Assembly (NCBI GenBank): GCA_947462335.1
Contig: OX381706.1
Coordinates: 14,360,784 to 14,424,783 of the forward strand
DNA length: 64,000 nt
Direction: 5' to 3'
Source: Harmothoe impar
Taxonomy: Eukaryota > Annelida > Polychaeta > Phyllodocida > Polynoidae
This document shows, one piece after another, positions 54,748 to 64,000 of this stretch. Both the position numbers and the translations under genes were made by a program. Position 1 is the stretch's first letter, and each line of letters opens with the position of its first letter. The notes below the pieces were generated by a model, which saw only the letters and a program-made list of their open reading frames with translations, did no database searches and was not told the origin of the DNA.

Positions 54748-57700
54748 TACATAACAAACACTCAAATTTTGGTACCACCGTACAACCATAATCTACTTGA
54801 ACATTAATAGTTTGCTAAATAGACAATTAACCTTCAATAAAAAAATTATGTATTCAAACTCCCAGCGCAAGGCATTGGTGACAGAACCAATAACTCAATT
54901 TGAAATACAAAGATAGACTTTGAATGGAGATACAGAGTTAACCCTTAAGAACAGTGTAATGCCTCAAAACTTTATGTTCATCAGTTATCCTAATGCACCA
55001 GTGCTAATGGTATCAATCTCATTGAAGCAAATCTTGCGAGTCACCCATTATAGGGCTGTATTCAACCATTTTGATGACAAAAGGCATGCACTACACAGTC
55101 TTTATTGGGTTAAACAGAGTATAAATGGACTTACATGGAGCCATGGGAAACCATCCTCCGCTGAGGTCAACTTTGAGCTTGCCGGGTTCGCTGGTGGTGA
55201 AGGCATACCCCCTGATGTCCTTCAATTCACCAGTGGGAGTCTTAATTCTGTTAGCGTTGTACACTGTCAGTACAGAGCTGTTGTACACGCCATCTGGAAA
55301 TTGAAAAACAGTTGAGCAAATTTTTTACAAAGATGATAAGGATAGATTCACCATGAGTCAGACAAATATCCTAAAACGGACACAGCTATTACAAATTACT
55401 CCTGTCTGATAAGACTTGTATTAGTAATCTATTAGGAAAAAATACACTTAAACCATATTACTCACAAATAAATAGATAATAATGTTCAAATAAGCACATA
55501 TTTAAATTTTTTTCTCAAGGTATGTGTCCACCTCTAGGTGAATCTATGCTATTATCTCAGAAATTAGTGACTTGTTGGTTTGTTTCGCCAACTCCTGGAT
55601 CGAGTTACGGGCCTTTCCCTGGCATATCCTATTTGCAAAACTGATCTGTTAGACGTAAGGCTAAAATTGAAATGTTTGTTTTAGGTGAAAATGTAGGGTA
55701 GGTTGGTTGGATATTTGTTTTGATTCTCTTTTGTTGAAAAGTATCCCAAAATTGAATTGTATACTTCGGTGCCAACTCGCTGACCACTACCTCGACATGT
55801 GCACTATCAAATCAACTCAAGAAGAGCCCAAAAATGTTCTAAAATAAGGGTCGTAGAGGGGTGTTACAATGCGAGAATAGGAAAATTATAAGGGATGGGA
55901 ATGTGTTTTAATAAGATTGCTTGATGGGCCACAATAAGTAAGAAAAAGTGTCTCTTTCAGGGAACTTAAGTTAGCAGTCAAGTGAATCCTCCTTACTGTT
56001 TGGCCGCTGACATTTAATGATTCTATTCTATGAAGTGGTTTATCAAGAGGGTGGGAAGCATGGGTAGACAACTGTTTGTTTAAATTCTCCAAAATCAGAA
56101 AATGGCTGAAAAGGTATACATTTGATGCAAACTGCTTTGGACTTCTGCTAAGGCCTTAATCTGTGGTGGCTATCCCAGGTTAGTCATAGGGACATTGGTC
56201 AGCTCTGGCCAACTGTTATTCAATCAAAAATCATGGAGGCAGAAACTTAATATATATATAGCCAATGCCTTACTCAAAAAGATGAATACTCCTAGAAATT
56301 GAAAGAGTAAAGGGCCTGTTACACTGGTGGCACTTGCGCACAGCTTGCCGCAAAGAAAGCTAACACTGGTTGCAGCAAGTAGTTGCGGCAAGCTGCAGCA
56401 AGTTTTTAGCCTTTTACACTGGCAGCATCTGCCGTACAGCAACCAGTGTAACAGGCCCTTTAGGTGAGTTTGTCGATGCTTACCAACCTGGCATCATCAA
56501 ACAGCCTAGGTTGGTCGTATAGGGAACCAAAAAAATGACTAACTGGATTAATCACTACAAGGACTGAGTGGTTAGCCAGTACTGACTAAGGTCAGAATAT
56601 CAGTGTATACCGTATATCAGTGTAGGTCATACTCACAGTCAGCAGTGACGCACACGGCATCCTTCTCAAAGGTCTCCATGACAAAAGGGCTGGCATAGGT
56701 CTGAAAATTCGGAAAAAAACGTACCACAATGTAGATATACACAAATATTTAGTTTGTTCTGGCCCTACAGACAAACAAATTATAGGTAGGTTTTACCCAT
56801 TGGGTGTGATGCTGTAGAGACAGTGCATCCACCTTCTTTCCTAAGTCTCTGAGTTCTGATTGATCAGTTCAGAGGCAGTGGTTAACCATTGTACACATCA
56901 GTGGTTGTGGATATAGCAGGGACAAGAAGTTTTTCCTGGTTCCCGAAGTCTAAAAGTGATTAAATTTTGTCAAGATGTTTAAAGAAATATGAGCTCAGCG
57001 TGATTAAATTTCTCTATAATTCCCTTTGGATATAGTCTCTTATATTTTACATCCAGAAACAATATTTTCAACATTTGGTCCCCAGCATATTTCAATGGTT
57101 TTTGGTAATCAAAATCTATGAACATATATCCAGGGACCACCATCTAAGTATGGTACAAATATAGCTTTTCGGGAAGCCTATTCACATATCTTCAATAGAG
57201 TAGGGACCGATCTTTAGACCTTCAAATAGATTTTTAGAGGCAATTACTGTTGAACTTTTTGAACTTTTTTGATCATATGTGTAAAATATTCCCATATGAG
57301 ACAGTAGATCCCTTAAGGATCAAGTGGAAGAACTAAAACCACATATGCGCAGAAAACTGCATACTTTTGATGGGATCCGCCCACCCTAAAGGGCTAATTA
57401 GGGTGACATGGTCTGATGATTAGGGCTCAAAGATCTATTTCGTTAAAAATGAACTGCTATTTTCCCCATAGTCATACAATTATATGCTACCTACTTTATC
57501 TATTTTCATTCTCTAAAATTCAGCTGAATATTCAACCATTAATTATTATCAAATTATGGCTCAATTGGCTTTGATAGTTGCGTTTTTTTGGAATGCATGC
57601 TATAATCCCCCCCCCCATGAAAATAAACTGTAAAATCCTGTACCTGGGCCACATCGGCCCATTAATTGGACTTATATTGCCAATAGGTAATACATTGTGC

Positions 57701-58345
57701 CCTATCCTCCAAATCTGATAGTGTACTAACATTTGGGACAGACTAGAATTTGAAATATGGAAAAGAATCACTTTAAAGCTGCTATGCAAGCTGGCACACT
57801 CAAACCTACATTTTTTTATCATTTGATTCTCAGATGATTGTGTAATCCTTTCCCTGTTATAATCTGGCATTCATATGATGTGGTCCTGACTATTTATATT
57901 CTGGAGGGGTTTGATTATTTAGTGTTGACAAAAGCCAAAGCTTTCCATTGCTCAACTCACTAACACAGTCTATTAGTACCTGGTGTATCCCTGCAGTTGG
58001 CACTATCTTGTTGATTTAATCAAGTGCTGAATAGAATGCAGGAAATATTAAATTTTTCCTCATCTATTTCCTCAAATTTAGCGTGGTTAAAAGACACAAA
58101 AAATGTTGGGATGCTACCAGTACACCCCAACAAGGAGACTCCTTACAACTATGCAGAACTATTCATATATCTGAGGTCATATAGTAGCTTTAAACTAATT
58201 ATAAAAGTGCAGCACTCACCTGATACCAGCGACCCAGGTACTTGGCCACGTCCAGCTCAGGAACAGTTTTTGGCTCGTCGGGGAGGTCCGTCTGACCCAG
58301 AGTCAGGGCCACCAGGCTGCACACCACAGCCAACAACATGGTCAT
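54203..58345 (-). CDS. Secreted lipocalin, 197 aa, four exons (gene 2 of tandem pair)
   Basis: Exons in transcript order: 58345-58220, 56700-56637, 55293-55135, 54447-54203; same phases and, except for one extra C-terminal codon, same lengths as gene 1. Signal peptide 1-17 identical; LGRWYQ at 37-42; cysteines C59 and C189 kept. Differences cluster in places likely to touch ligand or solvent: DLPDEPK for DLLDVPE after the signal peptide, GGWFPMAP for GGSWHMAP before the WIVKLGP strand, and VTGPDRVALF for VTDPYRLGLF. The last replaces the aspartate of the second lipocalin signature (D140 to G), which is unusual. The C-terminus is MPKL rather than KPQ. A duplicate carrier with a shifted ligand range is plausible but not shown. 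TATA at 58405-58411. Confidence 0.92.
54648..54746. repeat. (GATA)n microsatellite
   Basis: About 22 GATA units with two TGGATA interruptions near the left end, in intron 3 of lipocalin gene 2, next to an AT-rich ATATATACAT stretch (54560-54645). The three minus-strand frames reading YLSIYLSI come from it. Confidence 0.97.
55338..55549. mobile_element. GATAGATTCACCAT MITE in lipocalin 2 intron 2
   Basis: Left GGATAGATTCACCATGAGTC then AGACAAATATCC; right CTCAAGGTATGTGTCCACCT then AGGTGAATCTATGC. Uninterrupted, 45 bp from exon 3; the gene-1 copy occupies the same site but is split. Confidence 0.8.
56309..56461. mobile_element. MITE with AAAGGGCCTGTTACACTGG ends in lipocalin 2 intron 2
   Basis: Perfect 19-bp inverted ends; the interior also folds (GCTTGCCGCAA with TTGCGGCAAGC). 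Gene 1 has an uninterrupted site here (GAAATTGAAAGAC next to TTTGGTGA), so this copy inserted after the duplication. A TA target duplication is possible. Confidence 0.88.
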
Positions 58346-58404
58346 GTCTCTGTATTCTGTTCTATGTTATGAGGATGAGTAACATGATGTCCTGTGAATC
58401 CCAC

Positions 58405-58411
58405 TTATATA
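58405..58411 (-). promoter_or_regulatory. TATA box of lipocalin gene 2
   Basis: Transcript-strand CTGTATATAAGTGGG, 60 nt before the ATG; collinear with the gene-1 box. Confidence 0.75.
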
Positions 58412-58420
58412 CAGGGTTAA

Positions 58421-58627
58421 ACCTTTAAGGTTGGCATGTCATTAAAAGATGACATTTGTCATCATGATGCACCAATGCAGCCCCAGCGAGTGACTCGCTG
58501 AGGCTGCATTGGTGCATCATGATGACCCTTCGGGAGTGTCCCAACAATGTATGGTCAGCATGGTGCATGAATGCATCATGATGACCAAGGGCATGATGCA
58601 TTAAGGTATTATGCCGTCCTTAAAGGG
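58421..58627. repeat. Family A repeat abutting the lipocalin 2 promoter
   Basis: TTAA at 58417-58420 and 58628-58631. Begins ACCTTTAAGGTTGGCATG, ends GCCGTCCTTAAAGGG. The first hairpin is GCAGCCCCAGCGAGTGACTCG with TGAGGCTGC; the second is shortened compared with gene 1. Confidence 0.82.
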
Positions 58628-58631
58628 TTAA

Positions 58632-58950
58632 CATGAGGCTGATAACGTGTGTGTTATATAAACCCCAAAAAACACGACTCACCCCCACTCCCCCGGGGGC
58701 CACTCCCTTAGCTATGATTCCAAGGGAAAGGGTCCGTTTTTGGGCAGACCTGTGAGGGCCCTTGATAATGGATGCTTTTTAGGCCATATGCATTTTTGCT
58801 AAATTCTGCTTGGAAATTTTGCTGTTGTCCCCCCGTTACAAGGGTACCAAAATTGTGCCTATTGTTTACGATTGTTCACAAATAGAAAAGATAGGGAGTG
58901 CCCCCCCCCCCTGATAACGTGCGTGTTATATAAACCCACAATAACACCTC
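58632..58950. repeat. Direct repeat around a gene-2-specific insertion
   Basis: CTGATAACGTGTGTGTTATA then TAAACCCCA at 58639-58668 recurs as CTGATAACGTGCGTGTTATA then TAAACCCACA at 58911-58940. Only the second is followed by AACACATGCTGCCTGAAGAA, which in gene 1 follows directly (52660-52680). The intervening ~245 bp therefore arrived after the duplication and carried or duplicated about 30 bp of target. It contains CCACTCCCTTA near its left side and AGGGAGTGCCCCCC near its right. Confidence 0.6.
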
Positions 58951-59539
58951 AACACATGCTGCCTGAAGAAATTCTCCCAGCTGCTAACCTACTTATATAA
59001 CGCCTGATAAGGAGATGGTAGGATAAGACAGTGTAATGTAAGGTTAACCTATTTAATTCATTTGGGGTTGGGGGGGGGCACTTGAATTATTTTTGACATG
59101 GGTGTGCTACTGGACCTTTGACAGACCTATCACCCTTGTTATGGCAGTTTTATCCCCAAAGCACCACCCCTTTTATGTGGATATGTCCCGATGAAAGTCA
59201 CTCTGGTGTATAGGATTTTGACACAAGCTGTGACATTTGGTCGGAAATTAGGTGAAAACCTAGACATTATGGTGAAACATAAAACCTTGTCATGGCGATT
59301 TCTCTTGAAAACTGGACCCTTGTCATCGTGATTTTTAGAAAGGAAATCTTTGCTACACGTGTTGATAACATATATAAAGAGACTTCCCCCTCCCCATCGG
59401 GTTTTACTGCAATGTCATATCACCATAATGTTAAGCTGTCATTACTTCCATTTGTCTGCATCAATATTTAAAACCTTAAACTTTACCAATTGATTTTTTT
59501 TCTCCTACCCAGAGACTCTTGCTAATATGGAATGTGACT

Positions 59540-59763
59540 TACTGTAAAACCTCTCTGATAAGCCAACCTCCCTCATAAGCCGATTCCCCTCTTGGAGAGA
59601 AATGTATAAGCCGATTTGTGGGTCATATTAACAGTTTTAAACTATAATGACCGCTTAAAAAACCTCCCTTATAAGCAGACCCCCCACTTTAAGACAATGC
59701 TATAAGCTGAATTGGCCATAAAGTCCCCCAAAAAGGTCGGCCTATCAGAGGGGTTTCACGGTA
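59540..59763. mobile_element. MITE with TACTGTAAAACCTCTCTGAT ends
   Basis: Left TACTGTAAAACCTCTCTGAT then AAGCC; right GGCCTATCAGAGGGGTTTCA then CGGTAG, the inverted counterpart. The interior has three CC(T)TATAAGC(C/A)GA words. Confidence 0.75.
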
Positions 59764-60861
59764 GTGCAGATTATGGTACATGTGGATACATGTGGGCGTT
59801 GATTATCAGTGTGATTAGGCCGTTTACTTTATCGGGGAGTGGCCACAGTGGCCCTTAACTAGGGGGGGGGGGGGGTTCGTCGTTTCGAACGAACCACCCC
59901 ACCTCCCTGAAGCAGGAAAAGTGTTCCAAGTGGAAGAGGACACAATTGTCTACATCTCATTTTTTACGGCTTGTCAATCAGATAATTATTAAGGATTCTA
60001 GAGAGAAAACTTTCTTTTTAAATTTATAACACAATGTTCCAGCTCATATTAGAAAAGTCCAGTTCCACCATTGAAATATTCGTGTCAAGTTCCACCATAT
60101 CCAAAAACGAACCACCCCGCGAAGAGGGCTTGTTATGGGCCTGCAGTGGCAGAGAATTTTGCCCTGGTGTGTCTGCGTCTGCGTCCGCCCCTCTAGAGGG
60201 GCTAAATATGTTCACCCTTAACCTATATGTAGCATAATGCATCACGGGCCTCTTTGCTCAAAATGGTGCCATTTATGCACCCCCGAAAGGTAGTTGCATC
60301 CACCTCACTACCATAATTTATAAAAAAGCTACATATACCACTTATAACATAACGTTATAACTATCATATTCGGTTTTAGTTATGCATGAAAATAGGTTAG
60401 AGTAACATCTTATAATTCTTTCTATGGGCAATCTTAAGACGTGTAATTAGAGATAGGACATCGTTACAGAGCATGCACAGGTAAAAGAAACCAAAGAGAG
60501 TTCTGGTTGCCTCTAGAATGATTTCCCTCTCTAGTGGAGTCCTGGTCCTTAACTTACTCCCTTAGGTTAGCCAGGGAGCTATATGACTCCCCTAGATGAC
60601 TCCCTTAGACAGGGAGTCACATAGACCCCCTTAATCAGCCAGGGTTTGCCTAAAGAGCACAGTAATTTAGGAGGAAACCTGGACTCCCTTTTGACTGTGT
60701 TCATTTCTGTGTGTATGTAAATCAGATGATAACAACAAACAGCCTTGGTCAGGGTGAAGGCCTGCGTCTGGGCTGCAGCTGTGTTTGGCATTGGTAGCCA
60801 ACAGTTTCCAGTTGACTGGGTCTGACTGTGAGGTGTGTGTGGTGTGTGTAAGGTGTGTGAG

Positions 60862-60892
<31 letters not shown>

Positions 60893-61244
60893 TGGGGGTG
60901 AGAGAGGGGGGGAGGGTTGGACTGACTTCAGCATGAAGCACTGACTCAGACATACACTGAGACACTCCAGACACTCAGCCGAGGTGCTCCCCTACTCTAT
61001 AATTTTGCCCCAGACTGGCATATGGTGGGAAAGAGGGTAAATCAGAGACTTTAGCTTACGCAGCGAAAAAAAGAAGTCACCATTATTCTCTTATTTGGCA
61101 CTAGAATGACACCATTTTGTTACATTACTATTCAAATAATACGTGAAAGCTACTTACAATGGTTACCCTGCATGATCAATTATATTGATGTCCCATGCTG
61201 CCCCCTTGGGGAGGTGGGGGGGGGGTTATTTCACGGGGGTTGGG
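59764..61244. other. No gene recognised
   Basis: Simple sequence only: a 14-G run (59863-59876), GTTCGTCGTTTCGAACGAAC hairpin next to it, CCAAAAACGAACCACCCCGC at 60098, and scattered AGGGAGTC/GACTCCC words at 60540-60640. Frames on both strands lack family motifs. Confidence 0.4.
60838..60915. repeat. (GTGTGTG)n / poly-G simple repeat
   Basis: GTGTGTGGTGTGTGTAAGG then TGTGTGTGTGTG and an 18-G run. It generates His/Thr/Pro-rich minus-strand frames that are not genes. Confidence 0.9.
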
Positions 61245-61410
61245 AACTACTGGGTTCTGGGAACCGTACCCTCAGGGAATCACAACTTCTAGAAACTGAA
61301 TCTAGAGGGAACCAGCTCTGTGGGAACCTACAGGGTTCTGGGAACTGGAGGGAACCAGCTCTTCGGGAACCTACAGGGTTCTAGGAACTGGAGGGAATCA
61401 GCTCTGTGAT
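61245..61410. repeat. ~55-bp minisatellite, GGGAACCTACAGGGTTCTGG unit
   Basis: Two full units and partial ones of GGGAACCTACAGGGTTCTGG, GAACTGGAGGGAACCAGCTC, TGT/TTC. GAACC/GGTTC words let single units pair. Confidence 0.8.
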
Positions 61411-61764
61411 TAGAAACTGTGTGTAAAAACTATCATCCTGATTGGTGGAAAGGATAGTATCATGAACGGAGACTTCCCGGAACCGGAATGCATTGCATCT
61501 CATGCATCAAATCTAGACCTATCATCAGATGTAAACCGCCAGGTTCTCTAGGATAGTAACGGCAAGTATGGTTGCAATGCAATGCAACACAGGGTAATCT
61601 AATTTAGTTCAGTTGTACATATACAGGGCCATCTGGCCTCTCGGACCAATCTGCAAATTAGAAGGTATGTGTAAACAGATTCTCAAGGGATATTCAGTAC
61701 ATCTTCAGGTTCTCAAGCCTCATGAACCGAACTGTAAATAGCACCAAAACTATGTCCTTTTACA

Positions 61765-61885
61765 CTGTAAACCAACAGTAACATATATTTTACCACCCAT
61801 TTACACTAATACCGTGGTGTACCGATATACTGTAAAACTACAGTACATTCTAATGCTAAGCTACATTTACTTCTAGCAGTGCAGA
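61765..61885. repeat. TACTGTA-type repeat
   Basis: ACTGTAAACCAACAGTAACA, TATACTGTAAAACTACAGTA and AAGCTACATTTACTTCTA match 2268-2385 in order and spacing. Confidence 0.6.
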
Positions 61886-63254
61886 TCCCTCTGTGTTTGT
61901 ACACCTAATCCCTTGTAGCTCCTATAAAGACATAACAGGATTAAGTGTACTCCATAGAAACAGGGACTGGGACTGAAGCCATTTCACAAGTGGCTTCTGA
62001 TATAAAGCTAAAATAGAATAATGTTCAGACAATGCACCTGATGTTTATGATGCGCACAGTGATGAGAAACCATTTAATTTTTTGAGTGGCCATACTTAGA
62101 TATGAATAGATGGCTGTCTTGAATAAGCTTCAGGGGAAGTATGGGTTAGATTTTGAATTATCAAGCGCCTGGAACTTGTACAGGACAATATGGTATGTTA
62201 ACACATGTGGTCCTGGTTAGCCCTCCTTGCCCCTGCCTCCATTCTCTCAGTGGCACTCAGACCAACTCCCCCCCCTCTCCCTGCCCCCTGCTGCCTGCAC
62301 TCAGCTAGGAATGCACCAATATCAGTTCCAGCTGGCCCTCTCGTGCATGCTCTCCAGCAGGATGCGCTGCACTCATAGTGCTCAGTGGTCAATCTTTGAT
62401 AAGGCGGTTGGGGGTTGGGGGGTGAGGGGGAGTTGGTTGCTTAACTCGATAGTGCACTAGAATTTCCTCATTTCTCCGCCATTCATCATTCAAGGCGCAT
62501 AGTGTTTTAATGCACTAAGCTGGGTTATCCTATAGTGATTATAGTTTAGAATGTGCCATTTGGATGATATGTTGGCTATTCAAGTTATCATAGAAATTAT
62601 GACGATAACCCACTCAGATATTTGAAATTACGGTATGGATATGTTCCCAAGATATGACTAAGTCTGGTGGAGAGTCCATTTTTGGCGAATGTCATGTCAT
62701 TAGGACGGAACGATTTTGAGGATTAACCTTAAGAGTCTTCCCATACCAATGGTAGTTGCGGTGGTCATCTCCCTCCTCATATGCCCTTATCTTAGCATGA
62801 ATGATTGGTGGAGAATTCATCCCATCAAACAGTGACGTAGGAAAAGGGGGGAATGTATTCGCCCCCTTCCTCGGAATTTTTTTTTTTTGCCAAGATTTGC
62901 CAAAACCATACAGATATAAAACACAAACCTTACCTCTCAGGTGGTCACTGTGAGCACTCTAGGTGATCAGATATAACCACCCTGTGAGAACCAGGGTACT
63001 CCCCCCGTCACCGTGAAGACCTAAGGTGTTCAGTAATGAACACTTCAGACCCCCATTATTGGGTTTTGAGTGTACGCCTCTGCCATCAAATGATGCTGCA
63101 TGCTTTCCTTCCAATGAGAAACCACAGCAGATAACCACCTATAAGTAGCATCCCAGCCAACTATGCTACTTGCAAGAAAATTATGAAACCATATCAGATC
63201 AACATGTAGATCACATCCCAGCTGTGGTGCAGGCTGATATGTCATCCAGGTACA

Positions 63255-63778
63255 TAGGTAGATTCACCCTGAGTCGGACACAGATCCTGAGGCGGTGTTT
63301 TTTTTGGAAACACTTTAACTCTACTATTCAATCTCCCGGCAGAGACTTTCTCTCCCCCCGGTCACTTCATATCTCTGCCAAAACCTAAGAACTCTCCTGT
63401 GGAAAAAGTCTGGAAAAGTGTACTACTTTCCTGCTCTCCTATCCGCTTCACACACTGCCTATATCCCTACTCCAAAATAGTCCCTAGGAAAATCAACAAA
63501 TTCCACCACAAAAACATAACCAATATGTCTGCAACTTTCAGAAATTTATGTTCAGACCTTCCTACAAATATTTGAATCGAATCATGGATAGGAAATTGTA
63601 TATTTCAAGAAGGAGCATGGAGTAAGGTTTTGGCAGAGAGGAAGTGAAGACCGGTGTCGTACGAACTATCTGCCGCAGGAGATTGTCTACTATGTTTCAC
63701 AAATAAAGGGCTTAAAATGCTTAAATAACCAAAAAAACTGGTGACCGTCTCAAGGTATGTGTCCGAGGAGAATCTATA
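63255..63778. mobile_element. TAGGTAGATTCACC MITE, long copy
   Basis: Left TAGGTAGATTCACCCTGAGT then CGGACACAGATCCTGAGGCG; right CTCAAGGTATGTGTCCGAGG then AGAATCTATA. The ~440-bp interior does not match the other copies, so it is either a longer relative or a copy with an insertion. Confidence 0.6.
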
Positions 63779-64000
63779 GAGGTGAAGATTGGTGAATAGC
63801 GCAGTGGTGAACTGTATATTGATGTGGAGGGTTATTCCATGTGATAGGGTTATATCAGTGCTACTAGTGCTATAGTACTAACAGCACCTTACAACCCCAG
63901 CCTTATCAGCACCAGCTGTGTGGGGGGAGATATGGGAGGTACAGCAACACTCTCCCAGCAGAGTCTGGGTCGGTGTGACCTATAGACTCTGTCAGTAGAC

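Larger units (their letters stand above)
61411..64000. other. Gene-free right end
   Basis: Contains the TACTGTA-type repeat at 61765-61885 and the MITE at 63255-63778. Also has ACAGTGACGTAGGAAAAGGGG (62829), which resembles a hAT-type terminus without a visible partner. No exon was recognised. Confidence 0.4.

Noticed and set aside
54532..54789. Minus-strand frames reading YLSIYLSI
   Set aside because: Translation of the GATA microsatellite in three frames.
1..64000. tRNA or rRNA genes and viral sequences
   Set aside because: None recognised by eye on either strand; an automated covariance-model scan would be needed to exclude tRNA-derived SINEs.

Overview
The window is animal nuclear DNA. 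Genes are split by GT-AG introns, there are TATA boxes and AATAAA signals, and most of the sequence is short non-autonomous DNA transposons, minisatellites and LINE pieces. An invertebrate deuterostome such as a lancelet (Branchiostoma) fits the small multi-exon P450, the tandem secreted lipocalins and the MITE density. That assignment is inference from style; no species marker was seen.

Three real gene units can be rebuilt. (1) A complete 11-exon cytochrome P450 on the plus strand (3214-16364, 501 aa) with all hallmark motifs. Its intron 9 is swollen to 5.6 kb by two decayed copies of the I-helix exon, a 2.7 kb inverted-repeat element and a 1.3 kb palindromic-array element. (2) A CR1/jockey-like LINE on the minus strand (about 37991-43810). 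It has an intact 941-codon endonuclease-reverse transcriptase and an unusual ORF1 that fuses coiled coil, RRM-like and C-terminal domains to a NADAR domain. ORF1 is interrupted by two in-frame TAA codons. (3) Two tandem four-exon lipocalin genes on the minus strand (48359-52303 and 54203-58345; 196 and 197 aa) with identical intron phases, matching TATA boxes and poly(A) signals.

Layout: 1-3.2 kb, no gene, dispersed repeats. 3.2-17.3 kb, the P450 gene with many MITEs in its introns. 17.3-37.9 kb, no gene recognised; LINE fragments, MITEs and several minisatellites. 38-43.8 kb, the NADAR LINE. 44-48 kb, MITEs and a polypyrimidine tract. 48.2-58.7 kb, the lipocalin pair. 58.7-64 kb, repeats only.

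The transposon record is readable because duplicated segments supply empty sites. A 9-bp target duplication is visible beside the P450 exon copies. A TTAA duplication is visible inside one arm of a palindrome. Copy-specific MITEs separate the two lipocalin genes. The P450 (an oxidoreductase) and the lipocalins (ligand carriers) are separate genes; nothing here shows they share a pathway.
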